Origin: Tilletiaria anomala UBC 951
Taxonomy: Eukaryota > Basidiomycota > Exobasidiomycetes > Georgefischeriales > Tilletiariaceae
DNA length: 53,116 bases
Assembly (NCBI RefSeq): GCF_000711695.1
Contig: NW_013546903.1
Location: 1-53,116 of the forward strand
Reading direction: 5' to 3'
A program made the translations under genes and the position numbers. The notes beneath the pieces are model-generated. The model saw only the letters and a list, made by a program, of their open reading frames with translations. It had not been told where the DNA came from and did not search any database. The number at the start of each line of letters is the position of its first letter. The first letter of the stretch is position 1. This document shows positions 1-12,136 of this stretch, piece by piece.

Positions 1-597
1 CCCCTTCTTTTACTGCGTCAAGTCATCGTGGTCCCCAGCTCGAGTCGCAGCGAGACTCGCTTTACAGCATCGGGTTGGGCTTGCGAGGGGCGAGGTCCTT
101 TTGGCACGCTGTAGATGGGACCCAACTCCATGACCTGCTGCGGGGTCCTGCAGCCTTTGGAACCTCTACTCATTGCATATCTGACATGAACCACTCTGTT
201 CTTAACGCCTCCTACCCTTCAACAGCTACTGAACGACATCCACACCCGGCGGCACCGAAAGAGATTGACTTCAAGCACTTCCAAGAGGTCTACCGATCCG
301 GCCCGCATTTCAACCCGGACAAGGTAAAGTCTCCTGCGCAGCTGGCAGCAGCACAATCGTCAGGGCAAGGCGCGTCATCGCAGGCGTCCTCGACGAACCA
401 CCAACATGGCGCTGTAGAAGATCTGCACCAGCTGCCGGAGAGGTTCTGGAAGACTCCGGCACTGCTGCTGGACGAGGCTGAGATGGACGCGATCAATGTG
501 AGTCTCGTTTGATCTAGTCTATGGAGTCAAGCGCACACTCAGCTGACAACAAGGCGAACGACGCACTCAGAGCGGCGGTGCATCGTTGCGATCATGA
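1..597 (+). CDS. KGD4: Kgd4/YMR31-family subunit of mitochondrial 2-oxoglutarate dehydrogenase (5' end missing)
   Basis: Small mitochondrial protein formerly called ribosomal protein MRPS36/YMR-31, now known in fungi as the adaptor that recruits E3 to the 2-oxoglutarate dehydrogenase complex. The safely read coding part is 226-497 joined to 571-597 across a 73-bp GT-AG intron. It begins with a HPHPAAPKE motif, has a Ser/Ala/Gln-rich linker, and ends with the family's RFWKTP...EMDAINSGGA segment, the last residues coming from the small final exon (SGGASLRS, stop TGA at 595-597). An acceptor ends at 225, so an upstream exon must exist. One candidate runs from the window edge to 110 in an Arg/Ala/Leu-rich frame like a mitochondrial presequence, with a GTAGAT donor at 111, but this join is uncertain. 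The initiator ATG probably lies outside the window. It is convergent with DBP7. Confidence 0.72.
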
Positions 598-721
598 CAG
601 TAGGTAGAAAAAGCTGATGAATCTCTCATGCTACGATTAAAAAAAGTTGCGCTCTGCGGGCACAGCATCTCTGGAGGCTGCGTCTCTGAATTGGTCTGAG
701 GATGAAGTACACGCGCCAGAT

Positions 722-3711
722 TTAAACGATCTGGAACTCGTCCGCACCCATAGCGCCCATTTGTCCCTTTTTCTTCGACTTCTTTCCCAGCTGCCGCACA
801 GCAGCGTACATCCTTTCCTCTGCTTCCTTGTTGCGCACCATGATGCTGTTCACGCCAGCGTCGGCTCCACCTCCACTGGTTTCGCCGATCTTGCTCGCTA
901 GAGCCAGCATGTCCGCCTTCGAAGCCAACTTGGCCTTTCCCTTCATCAGGCCGTCCTTTTCTTCTCCATCCGAAGAACCATCGTCAGCGGGCCCATTGGT
1001 ACCTGCCGACGCCGCTTTGGCCATCTTGGCCTTCTTGCGCTTCGCAGTCGTTCCCTCACCGCTGTCTTGCTGCAAATGTGCCAAGCGCGCTTTGCTCTTG
1101 ACCGTCGCAGGTGCCTCGCGCAGCGCAAACGCTTTCGCCAGATGACCGAGATGCACATCGCGCAGACTGAAGATCGCCTTCTCTGATGATGGATGCGTGG
1201 CATACGCGCGCAGGTGCGAAAGGTACGCTTGGCGGGCGAGTGAGACGGCCTGCAGTGAGAGCAAGGATAAATTTATGGGTTACAGCCCTGCAATAATTGC
1301 CGCGAAACTTCGAGCCACGGACGCACCTTTTCTGATCGCAGGACCCAACGCTCAAAGGCAAGCTGCACATCTGTGGCGCGATTCTCGTACTCATCCGCCG
1401 TTCCTCCATACCCTTCCAGGAGCACGTCTCTGAAGTCAACCTCATTGATCTGTGGCCGCTGTCTCTTGTCTCCTGGCCTGGCCGCGCTAGAGCTCTGCCC
1501 CTGCTGATCATCGATGAACATGCCCGCCTGGTACTTTTCGACGATCGGCTTCTCGTGCGGAAGCAGCATCGTCCAGCTGTGACCCGCCTTGCCGACGCGC
1601 GCTGTTCGCCCAATGCGGTGCACGTACTCCTCCACACCGCCTTCAGTTGGTGCGTCGAGCTGAATGACCGTGCCCACATGTGGAAGGTCCAGACCACGAG
1701 AGGCGACGGATGTACAGAAGAGCACGGCTGCAGAATTCTTGCCTTGATCTCCAGTCTCCTCAGCAGGCGCAGGCGCCCCTTCCTCTGCATCTGTTGCACC
1801 CTCCTTGCTCCCCCTTTTCGCTTTCTTCTCGCCCAAGCTGCTGAACGCTCGGAGGGAAGCAATGCGTTCGCCCTGCTGCAAGCTTCCATGAAGTCGGTAA
1901 AATGAGCAGCCAGGTAGCAGCTCACACCGTTGCGCGACCTGCTCTTTATGTCCCGCCTCTACCTCTTCTCTTTCTTCGCTGTCGGCAGAACCATCCATCG
2001 TCATTCCGCCAACTCCATTCCAATGAAAATCAACGCTGTCGGTGCAGCTCATAAAGACGATCACGCGATTCGCCCCTTCTCGCCCGTCGGGTCGTTGCTT
2101 CGAAAAGAGAACCTGCCGTAGAAGCGCAATGAGCGTGACCAGCCGTAATTTGGGTGGCACCAAGAGGTAGTGCTGACGCAACTGCGCAGGAGCTGCGAAC
2201 GTCCCAGATGATGCTGTTGTTGCAAGGGAGTTGGAAGCTTCAGCTAGCTGCGAAGCATCCGATTTCTCCGACTTTTCCTGTACCGAAACCTGCTCTGGCT
2301 CCTTTCCACCATGCCCCCGGACAACGAGCGGGTCTCGCAGTGTCGAGCCTGCAAGGATTTGAACATTCTCATCGATGGTCGCGCTGCAGAGAATGGTTCG
2401 GCGCCCGCCAGCCCACCAATTCACCCCCATGTAGTCCAGCTCCTCTGCATCGTCCTTGGGTACGGCCGAGGCTGATGCCGATGCAGGTAAGCCTTCACGC
2501 GCGCGCGTCGCCTCCCGGGCCGCTTCCATAGCCAGTTTCCGGCGACCGTCAATGGCCTTTACTATGCCTTCGAGCGTTTCTTTGAATCCGAGCTCCATGA
2601 GTCGGTCTGCCTCATCAAGGACAAGCCAGCGCAGCTTTCCCACGTCAAACGCAGATGTGTTCTGCAAGTGATCCAGAAGCCGGCCTGGAGTGGCTACCAC
2701 AATGGACGAGCCTTTCCGCAGGCGCGTCTTCTCGTGATTCTTCGTCGACCCTCCGCAAAGCAGCGTAGGAACAATCCAGCGCGACATGCGGGGACCGTCG
2801 TCTCCATCGTCCCCTTGCCCTTCGGCCTCGCTGCTGCCCTGTAGGCGCAACGGCAGGTTGACAAGCTTCTCGAGCACTTCGTAGATCTGGCGAGCTAATT
2901 CACGTGTCGGTGTAAGGATGATCGCCAGCGTTCCTGTGATGCTGCGGTGTATGAACGAAAGACTGCTGAGCGGGAGCAGTGAATGCAGGATAGGCAGAAG
3001 AAAGGACAAGGTCTTTCCCGAGCCAGTCTGGCTTGCCAGGAGCACGTCACGCCGCTTTGATTGGCTCAGCGGTACGTCATCGCCATCGAGAGTGTACTGG
3101 CCAACAGCAAAAAGATGTGGCAACGCCTTCTTCTGGATATCCGTTGGACGTTCGCCAATTCCTATCTTCTCGCTTTTGAGGTATTGTACGAGCAAAGGAT
3201 GCAGCCCTAGCGTGGAAAAGGTGACTGGCCCAGACAGTGGTGCGTTTGAAGGAGCATGTGCTAATGCATTCTTGGCTGTCGAAGATGGTTTGGCGCGGGG
3301 AATCGAGACGCCAGTGAAAAGGGACGAGATCACTGTCCCTCCCGTCCCTGCATTCAAGCTTGGTTGTGCATGACCAGCTGAGGCGACAGGAACTTCTTCC
3401 TTTTTCGCGTGGCCGTCTTTTGAAGATGCAGATGTTGTCGCAGATCTGCTACTAGATCCGCCTGTTTTGGGTACTAGTCCAGTAGAAACGGCCCGATAGG
3501 TGCGAGAAACAGCTGGATGGGGAATCAGTTTTGCCTTTTTAGGAGCTCGTGCAAGGTGATCACGAGATACATGTAATTCGGCTGTCCGTGAGGAACTGTT
3601 ACGTTGCGAAGGCCTGCTAGAGGTGACCTGCTTTCGTTTCTTGTTACTGCCGTTTGCGCTAGCCTGAGCGGGTACCGAAAAGTTGAGGAGGATGCCGTCG
3701 TCGTCGTCCAT
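722..3711 (-). CDS. DBP7: DEAD-box ATP-dependent RNA helicase Dbp7 (60S ribosome biogenesis)
   Basis: Nucleolar DEAD-box helicase of the Dbp7/DDX31 family, which remodels pre-60S particles. Two exons, 3711-1327 and 1249-722, flank a 77-bp intron (GTGCGT donor, CTGCAG acceptor, phase 0) and give 970 residues. Visible motifs in order: motif I SQTGSGKT (about residue 225), [10 protein letters not shown], motif [15 protein letters not shown] (about 365), motif III CSAT (about 440) and motif [15 protein letters not shown] (about 700). The second exon carries the conserved tail typical of this subfamily ([16 protein letters not shown]). An upstream in-frame ATG exists at 3780, but I chose 3711 because [11 protein letters not shown] matches the start of known Dbp7 proteins. 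The long Ser/Lys-rich N-terminus is normal for the family. It shares a promoter with SDA1. Confidence 0.93.
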
Positions 3712-4147
3712 CTTGCCTGCTTCCGTCCAATGCCGCCTACTGGGCGAGCTGAGTCTCGGAGATGAACCTGGTCGTTGCAACTGATCCTAGCTACAGAGAG
3801 TCAAGGGGGCCGAATTTTCGCCCGTCTTGACCTTTGCTGGGGAAATTGTTCAAGAGCGAAAGGCTAACCCACTTGCCCTGTTGCAGGAATGAGATCATGT
3901 TCATATGAGAGTGTAGAGGTTCTAGATACCTGCTGACCAAACGCGGAACTCGGAACTTGGCAGTCAGCAAAATTTCTAGCGGTGCCTCAGTCTCATCGCT
4001 CATGACCGACTTCTCCCTCCCCAGCTCATATTGACTTCGACCAAGGGGACAGGAGATTAACTGAAGGCTCTTCTTACACATCCTCGCTGGTGCGGTATTC
4101 AACAGGGGGACACAGGATCCTCGAGGCAGTCGATTATTTGCCTCAAA
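3712..4147. promoter_or_regulatory. Divergent DBP7-SDA1 promoter with RRPE-like and PAC-like motifs
   Basis: This 436-bp gap separates the start codons of two 60S-biogenesis genes transcribed outward. AAAATTT at 3969-3975 matches the core of the yeast RRPE element. CTCATCGC at 3992-3999 is the reverse complement of the PAC core GCGATGAG. The two lie 16 bp apart, an arrangement typical of yeast ribosome-biogenesis promoters. The PAC site is about 150 bp from the SDA1 ATG and 280 bp from the DBP7 ATG. The motif match is seen directly; shared regulation is inferred. Confidence 0.5.
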
Positions 4148-7015
4148 ATGCCCGGTATTGGATCTTCAAAGAAGGGCGGCGCGGCTAAAAAAGCCGCTGC
4201 AGATGACGACCTTCGTCAGCGCTCCAAGGCCCGCGGTCTTCTGAATACGTCCAACCTCCCGGCCCTGCAGAACCTGCTCAAGCGTGACCCAGCCAGCTAC
4301 AGAGATGACTTTATTGCGCAATGGAATCACTATCAGTCCTTGAGTCGGATCCTCAGAAGCGACATGGGCATCGGGATGGACGCCAGCGGGTCAGGTGCAG
4401 GTATGGCTGGGCCATCGGCAGCTTCACAGATAATCAAGACGTCCAAAGACGAGCACAATCGCTTCCTTTCGTTGCTTTCCTTCGTTGCGCAGCTCGCTCC
4501 ATCATACCCTCAGATCACCAAGGGGTTTCCTGAAGAATTGTCAACTCTGCTTTTGCAGCATCACTCGGCGCTCAGCCCGGACCTCAGGCTCAGTTGTGTC
4601 AAAAGTCTAGTCCTGTTGCGCAACAAGGACCATATCAGCTCTGAAGAGTAAGTGCGATTTCTACTCGATGTCGCACTTCGCGCTTGTTGACAATGTTTGG
4701 TGTTGTCCATAATAGACTCCTTCGCACACTGCTCCCGCTCTTATCACTCACAACTTCGGCTACCCTGCGCACTTTTGTACAAAAGACGATTTTGTCCGAT
4801 CTCAAGACCGCAAACCTTAAGACAAAGGCGGTGAAGCTCAATAGTCTGGTGCAAGGATGGCTTTTCAGTCTTATTCAGAAGGGTATCGAAGCGAACAAGG
4901 TTGCGGCTGCAGGTATCGGCATCAACGACACTGGCTCGGCCGCCAGCAAGGCGAAAGGTAAACTTGCCGCTGAGAGCCGCATGAAGAGCGAGGCTCTCTG
5001 GGCTGTGCGCTTGGCATCGGAGCTGTGGCGCAAGAACATCTGGAGAGACGCCAAGACGGTGCAGATCATCAGCGAAGGGTGCTTCCACCCACATCCAAAA
5101 GTCCAAGCCTCTTGTATCAGGTTCTTCCTTGGTGATCTGCACGCCTCCGAGACCGCAAACGGATCTGACGACGAGAATGACGGCAGCGATAGTGACGAGA
5201 CCAGTGCCCATACACCAGATATGTCTAAGCTGAAGCACCAACGGAAAGTCAAGAAGAAGACGCGCAGTGCAGACAGAAAGATCAAAGCAGCAGCAGCGAC
5301 AGCGCGCAAGATGAACAAGCAGAAGGAGGCCAACCGCGGTGGAGATGGAGATGGGACGATGAACGCTGCAGCCATTGATTTATTGCATGATCCTCAGAGC
5401 TTTGCGGACAAGCTATTCGAAATGCTTCGCATTGGTGACAAAAGGACTCCGATCGAGCTCAAGGTCAGGATCATGCAATTACTCAGTAGAGTCATCAGTT
5501 TAAACAAGCTCGCTGTTCTCGGGTTCTATTCCTACGTCGTCAAGTGAGTTGAATAGTTCTTCGTGCGAATTTTGAACGATGCTGAAAGCTCCGTTTCACT
5601 CTTGCAAGGTATCTTGCGCCACAGCAACTCCACGTCACACTCATCTTGGTCTCGGTGGCGCAATCTGTCCACGAGCAGACGCCCCCTGATGTGCTCGTGC
5701 AGATTGTTCGCAAGCTTTCCGACGCATTCGTTCACCCCGGCGTCGGTCCAGAGGTCATTGCGGCCGGTCTCAACACCATTCGTGAAGTGTGTCGCCGACA
5801 GCCTTCGGTCATGGAAGGCTCGGCCGAGCGCGACCTGCTCGAGGACCTCATCGCATACCGCAAGAGTAAGGACAAAGGCGTGTGTGCGGCCAGTCGCGGT
5901 TTGCTGGCTCTTTACAGGGAGGTGAACCCTGCGTTGCTCCACAAGCGGGAACGTGGCAAAGCCGCGACGATGGCCGCTATCGCAGGTGAACCCATTGGAT
6001 CCTCCATGCAATTTGGCGTGGATAAGAACGAAGTTCATGGCATTCCCGGTCTAGATTTGCTAGCAAAGCACCTGGATGAGCATAATGATGAAGAGGTGGA
6101 TGAGGCCGACGAAAAAGGCTGGGAGGGATGGGAGCTAGAGAGCGACAGCGATTCTGACAGTGACGACGGCGGTGGATGGATCGACGTCATCAGCGATGAA
6201 GAAGATGGGCGAGACGGTTTTGAGATCTCAGACAGCGAGGACGAAGATGGTAATCCGAAAGAAAAGGTCGGAGACGCAGATGGACCAAAACCTAGCGCAA
6301 AGGAGCGTGCCACGCAATGGAAGGCGCAGCGGCAGGTGGAGAAGGCGAGGCGGAAAGCTGGTGAAGTAGACGATGAAAAGGAGGAAAGTGAGGCGGTAAA
6401 AGCGAGGAGAGAGCAAGCGCTCAAAGACGCACAGGAGCTGGCTGAAAGGGCGAAAGCTGCGGAAGAGGTGGTAATGAAGCTTGCGACAACCAAGGTGAGC
6501 TGCTCTGCGTGCGCGTCAGATCGAAAACCCAACTGATCCCATCCTTGATATCTTCGCAGATCCTCACACCAGCTGATTTTGCAAAACTCAACGAGCTGCG
6601 CTTGGCGTCAGCTGAAGCCGCAGCTAAGGCTGGGTCAATAGGCTCAAAGAAGGCCTTGCAGGAGCTTAAGGCGGCCACAGCTGCCAGCAAAAAACGAGCG
6701 GCCGGCGCACAGGGAAACACATTCTTGGACGAAGGCGATATCCTTGGACCGCGCAAAAAGGCCAAAGCAGATTATGAGGAGCGCATGGCCTCGATCGCCA
6801 AGGGAAGGGAGGACCGGGACAAGTTTGGAAGCAAGAAAGGCAAGAAGAACAAGGACACGCCGAGCTCGACGACAAATGAACAGAAAAAGAAGAGCAAGAA
6901 CTTCCAAATGATTCAGAAGAGTTTCCAGGTCAGGAGCAAGAAGAGGGCAAGTCTATATGAAAAGTCCAAGAAGCTTCGAAAGCACATCGACAAAGCCAAG
7001 AAGCGTACCAAGTGA
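4148..7015 (+). CDS. SDA1: Sda1 protein, required for 60S subunit biogenesis and export
   Basis: Nucleolar/nuclear protein of the SDA1 family, a component of late pre-60S particles that is linked in yeast to G1 progression. Four exons (4148-4647, 4716-5543, 5609-6494, 6560-7015) give 889 residues, and all three introns are GT-AG and short (65-68 bp). The N-terminal NUC130/SDA1 helical region is clear: LPALQNLLKRDPASYRDDF, the FPEELSTLLLQHH segment and LVLLRNKD at the first exon junction. A second conserved block (YLAPQQLHVTLIL...TPPDVL) opens exon 3. Highly acidic stretches (SDSDSDDGGGW, SDSEDEDG) and a Lys-rich nucleolar-type tail follow, as is usual in the family. ILTPADFAKLNELR begins exon 4. 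The stop is only 46 bp from the convergent TSC11 stop. Confidence 0.94.
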
Positions 7016-7061
7016 ATGTATTATACAAGTGGGCGAATAGGTAGAGCTACAGTCTGCGGCC

Positions 7062-10000
7062 TTATGCGAAGCCGCCCACCATTCTTCGACGCGGTTCCAG
7101 ATCTGGCGGAGGAATGTTGAGGTCCGGCTCCTCCCGCTTCGAGTGAGGTCCCAGCCTTTGCACTGGAAGAGAGCCGACAGAGGACTCATCATCGTCTCCC
7201 ACTTCCAAAGGTTTGCGGGGGACCGAGGAGAGAGCGTTCGAGATTTGCACATCTGAGATAGCGTCTCCGTCGTCACCATTTCGATTGTCATCTTCGTGTA
7301 AGTGGTTGGTAAGAATGCCAGTGGCTGATTCATCGACTGACCCGCGAGCCGCAGACAACACGTTTGCAATAGGCTGGATCGCAATGTTTTGGGTCTCCTC
7401 TGATGGGGCCACAGTTGCAGTCATAATCTCCGCATGCGCTTCTTGAAGCTCCCGCACGCTATCTTCGTCCAGGCGCAAGTCGAAAAGGTCCCAGATGTAC
7501 TTGCGAACAGTCTGCTTGAACGAGAAGCTGCTCAGCAATTCCAACGCACGTGCCTTGAGAGTGGGATTACGAAATTGTTGCGAATGCCGCAGTTTGAGCT
7601 TGGCCAGGGCTTTGGAAGCATTATTTGCAGTGATAGAGTTGCCAAGGTTGGCAATTGTTTGCAATATTTCATGCTGCACGAGACTCTTGGGAGATTTGAT
7701 TCTGAGGTAACGTAGGTCAAAAGTGCTTTGTGGTTGCCACAGTGGCAGCTCCACAAAGCGGTTGAGGTCTGTCGGTAGGCAGATTCCATTGGATGGATGG
7801 AAAGCTGCACGCGCAGATATCCAACCAAAGTCGCTGAGTAACTCATAACCGGGCTCTGTCGTACTGATGAGGCCGAGCACGAAGAAGCAAGTTCTAAAAC
7901 CCATAAACAATTCAGTAATCATCCTGGGACTCTGTATGTAAGACACGTACCCCTTAATTGAAATTACTGGCGACCGCTCTGCCATTTCCACAATCGTGGA
8001 CACCAAATCGTGAGCTTCGAGAAATTGCAGACCACCCTCCGCTGTTGCGATATGTCCCTATTGAAAGAGTGTCAGCATTGAGAGAGATCGCAGTGAACCG
8101 TTCAACACTTACCACAGCCCAAAGCACGCTCTTCAAGCGGCCCAAGATCTCCGTGTCTTGCGCTTCAAAGGCATGTTGCTGGATGAACTGGGCAAATTCT
8201 TCAAAATGTCCCTTGTCGTGCAATGCCATGCATCCAGCTTCCGTCTTGACCAGCTCGCCATAGAAGTGTGGAGGTGCGCATCCGTTGAAAGGCACGGGTC
8301 CGCCCCGCCCTCGGACCCTGTAAATGTTTACAGCCTGCGACAGCCAGACTTCAAGCTGAACGCAATACCTGTGATTGCATTCCGTGTACCAGTCTTCCAT
8401 ATTTTGGTCAACATAGCCGCCTTCGATCAGGTGTCGTACACCGGTCGTCGTTGCCAGAAACTTTAGTAAGAGCGGATTCCCGGTGTCACCGAGGTGATCC
8501 AAAGAAGGCCGTTTGGATACCACCATGTCGAGCAGAGGTTGCCTCTGACAAGCTTGGCCGATGAACTTGACAGCAGCCTCCTTGACTGCCCGCGACGGGT
8601 CAAACAGCTGAGTAAGCAGCATCTCGATAGCCCAATTTGACGGTGCATCGGAGGTTCGAAGAAGCACCGCTATACGATGAGTCGCAAAGAGGCGAAGATG
8701 GCGGGAGCCAGCTGTCAATGCGTGTGACAAAAGGGCTCGAGGATGCCCATCGGTTTCCAGGTCCATGTGTTGAAGCGCCGCTTTCACAATGTAAGCGCGT
8801 CGGCTTTGCGTGACTAGTCGATGAAGGATCGAGAAAAGTTGAAACTTCTCCAAAAGCTCCACCCCTGCTGCATACCGCGTGAAGACGCTTATCATCTCAA
8901 AGTAGCCGCCTGTGAGCGTTTCCTCCATCCGCGCACGCGTCATCAAGGGCTCCTCGGTCGAAGTAAGGTTGAGCTCGTCTAGCTGCAGTAAGCACTCCGC
9001 AACTTGCGACAGAAAGGGATCTTCCGCTAAGAAACGGAACCCTTCCGGATGGTTCATGATTGTCCCGAGCATGCTGCATCCCATGCGCGTGATAATGGAA
9101 GTCTGAAGACTCTTGCGGATATGGCTGTAGCGCAACGAAAATGGATGGTAGAATGCCAGCATGCGCTTGAAGAATCTTGACGATCCTTTCATAGCCTCTT
9201 CCACACGCCTTGGATCCAGGAGGGCCCCTTCCAGCAAGTCGTTGAGTTTTTCCATATGCCATTTTGTGTGATCCTTTGAGACTGGCACCTGCGTTTCGAC
9301 TATCATATTTCGAAAGGCAATATCGTCCATCTGCATGAGGTGGCGCTGCCTCACCTTATCGATCGTTCGTAGATCTGCCCGCGTGCTAGCCACAGGCGAT
9401 AAGATCGCGGAACTTGGGCCATCGACGCGATTGCGACTAAGGGCGTCAATCAGACTGAGCGCTGAGGATGCGGCATCGCGGGAAGCTGGCCCAGCATCTT
9501 CGGCTTTTGATGCCAACGTGAACAGTCGTGGGAGCGTGTGGATGTGCGGAATGATGTGAGGCGGAAGGAGCCGATTTGAAAGACTGAGCACCTCCCCGAC
9601 AAGTAGTGTTGCTTTTCGCCGGAGATCGGGATAATATTCGATCACATGTACCAGCGCTTCGAGCAGCCCAGCTTCCAGGAAGATCATGAGAACTAGGGCA
9701 AGGAAATGATCGATGAGATTGTGCTTGCATGAATTGTCACCTGCTACCCAGCCTTTGCCCTCGCTATGGTTCAGAGCTGCTGGAGAGAATGAGGACATGC
9801 GTTTCAGTGCATGGAATGCCTCGTCCGTCTCTGAGCCGGCATTCATATTGAACAGATCGTAAAGCATGTCGAGTAATACGTCGCAAGCCTCGTTGGGATT
9901 GATGCGCAGAGCCTGCACGAGCGATCGGATCGCATGCAGATCCTTCATGCACAGGTAGATCAGGCCTGTCCAGCTTCGTAGCATCACAGATACCACGCGA

Positions 10001-11646
10001 GCAGTAGTGCGCAAACCAGCTTCTGCGGTTCCGTACGCTCGATAAGGAGGGTCTGTAAAGCCGGAGATCACAACCTAGACGAGCAGAGCAAAGAAGATCA
10101 GTTCTTCTGTATTGCTTGATGTACCTACTATCCTTTCCCAAGCAGGGTTACGCACCTCCAAATCTACCCCTGGTCGTAAGTACGATCTCGTGGCAGGTGC
10201 ATCCAGCAGCGACAAAAGTGTGCGCATCAGCGTGGGGGCGAGATCCGTGTTGTGTTCTGTGAGAGAGTGCAAAAGAGGTCCTAACCCGCCGGCGCGTACC
10301 AGAAATTCAAGATCGATGAGGGCAAGCTCGCCAAGTGTCTCAACGCATATGTCTCGCAGCTTGTCATCTGGTTGCTCTGCAATAGCGACTAGCGCTCTGA
10401 CGGTGCCGATGTCGATGTATTCCTGCAGAGATCCGGTGTGATGCAAAACCTTGGATCCGCTTGTTCCTGCTTCCATGATTGCGCGTATGAGCTTGAGAGC
10501 TTGCTCTCGCTCTTGTTCAAAGCGATGGTCACGCAGAAGTGTATGCATGAGATACAGGGGAAGGCCCTTGGCTCTGAAAGCGTCGCAAAGAGCTTTCGGA
10601 GGTCGGACGACTGCGTGTCGCAACGTACGATAGGCGTGCGCACGCACTTCTTTTCCAGCGGGGTCACTCAGACACGGGAGCACGGCATCGACCAGTGCTG
10701 CTGCGTCCACCTCATACCTAACTCTAATGTTGCTGCGAAGCAAGCTGACAATGCGCAACATGGTGTCCATCCTTTGCTTGGCCTTTTGTCCGAGACCGGC
10801 CGCATTGCTTGGAGTGCGGATGTGGCCGGGAGCATTTCGAATGCGTCGCTGAACCGTCACTGCCGGCCCTGTCTCTCTCGCATTTTGTACCGTCACGTCT
10901 TCGTCCATCTGCGACAAGCTTTTTAACATGGCAAAAAGTGCTTCAGCTTGAGACTTTGCTATGCGGGTCGCTTCTGGTGCTCCAGACGTTCCTTGGACCT
11001 CTGTCAGGACGTCCCTTGGAGGCGAGATGCCCACAATTCCAAGGCCACCTGGAGCCCCGATTTGGCTAGAGATGGATAGGTTCGCTCCGAACGATCCGGT
11101 TTGTACATCTGCGTCCGGCAAAGCTCCAGAAGCACCGTGCCGATACCGATGATCCTTGTGAGTCGAGCTCCTTGCATAGCCAATACCATCAATAATGGCA
11201 GCTGAGGAAGCAGGGTCTTCTGAGAGCTCGATTTCTTCATGGCCCTGATACGAAAATGAGTCTCCTTGTGAAGGTTGTGCATACTGACCACGAGTCTGAG
11301 CATCCTCTATGGCCGACTGAAGAGCCTGTATTTTGCTGTAAGCGCTTTGCAGCTCCGCTTCGACTTGCACCTTCAAGCCCGCCTTGCTGTCCCCCTCAGC
11401 TTGCAACAGAAGTAACAGGTTCTCAGCTCCATCTTTGACCTTGAGCTCAATTTCGAGTTTCGAAATCAACTCTTGCGCGTCAGTCGCAGAGGCTTCTGAC
11501 CCTGTGCCTAGCGCTGACGATGGATGGAGGCTGCCGATGCTGCTATTCGAGCCGCCGAAGCCGTTCGACGCGGCCGCGTATGGATGACGGGGAGCGCTCG
11601 ATGGCTCTGCACCTTCGCGCGCATTTCCAGAAACATTGGAGATCAT
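7062..11646 (-). CDS. TSC11: Rictor-family TORC2 subunit (Tsc11/Avo3/Ste16-like)
   Basis: Scaffold subunit specific to TOR complex 2, which controls actin, sphingolipid and AGC-kinase signalling. Four exons (11646-10129, 10074-8113, 8057-7951, 7893-7062), with introns of 54-57 bp, give 1472 residues. The N-terminus is Ser/Gly-rich with an HR1-like coiled coil (LISKLEIELKVKDGAENLL, roughly residues 50-110). Helical repeats of the RICTOR N-terminal type run from about residue 290. The diagnostic Rictor segment is at about 1160-1210: GHIATAEGGLQFLE, SPVISIKG, then TCFFVLGLISTT. It is spread over three exons that only join cleanly with the splice sites given, which supports the model. The tail after about 1340 is acidic and low-complexity. 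The start is the first ATG of an uninterrupted frame. Divergence from yeast Avo3 is expected outside the named blocks. Confidence 0.9.
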
Positions 11647-12017
11647 AGCGAGTGGGTGGCGGCGTTATCCCTGACCTGGCGATATCGCGATGTTGATAGC
11701 ACCTTGCAGTTGCTCAGCCGGGCCACCGCCTCTCGTCCTCTGCCCCAACGCCCGCTGAACACACTGAGCAGCCAAATATACGTATGGGCAACCACAAAGC
11801 CCCTTTTATGCAGCTCCTGAGGCCTAAGTGTCCGAGGTTTCGCGTGGCATGACCCAAGCGATAAAATAAGAAGGGCAAGGCAATTATCATGCTTAAACAC
11901 CTTTGTCGTTGCTCAAAGATAGTGATGGGATGGAAAGAGGAGCAGCCATGCCTCCGTTTACGTAATCGACCAGGTTGTTTGTTTGGTTTTATTAATAATC
12001 TTACCTGGAAGAGAAAG
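11647..12017. other. Gap between TSC11 and the tRNA-Lys-like gene
   Basis: A 371-bp stretch that should hold the TSC11 promoter (transcribed leftward). It is fairly AT-rich near 11960-12010. I see no convincing ORF, TATA box or repeat. Confidence 0.5.
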
Positions 12018-12123
12018 GCCTCGCTATTTCAATCGGCAGAATTTGAGACTCTTAAAGACCTTCTACGGATAGTGCTTCAGGAGATTGATCTCACGGTTGT
12101 GGGTTCGAGTCCCACGTGGGGCG
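12018..12123 (+). tRNA. tRNA-Lys(CTT)-like gene with a 33-nt intron and degenerate D arm
   Basis: The acceptor stem is GCCTCGC (12018-12024) with GTGGGGC (12116-12122), discriminator G at 12123. Five pairs are Watson-Crick and two are G-U. The anticodon stem is TGAGA with TCTCA (12089-12093). The anticodon loop starts CTCTTA, giving anticodon CTT at 12051-12053 for lysine. A 33-nt intron (12055-12087) sits at the canonical place, one base 3' of the anticodon. The T arm GTGGG-TTCGAGT-CCCAC is perfect and contains a consensus B box. A run of T at 12130-12136 is a good Pol III terminator. The D arm is odd: TTTC faces GAAT, so the 10-25 pair is lost and A-box base G10 is replaced by T. It may be a divergent functional copy or a decaying one. 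Confidence 0.68.
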
Positions 12124-12129
12124 GCCTTC

Positions 12130-12136
12130 TTTTTTT
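12130..12136 (+). terminator. Pol III oligo-T terminator of the tRNA-Lys-like gene
   Basis: Seven T residues begin seven bases after the tRNA 3' end, the expected RNA polymerase III stop signal. Confidence 0.6.
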
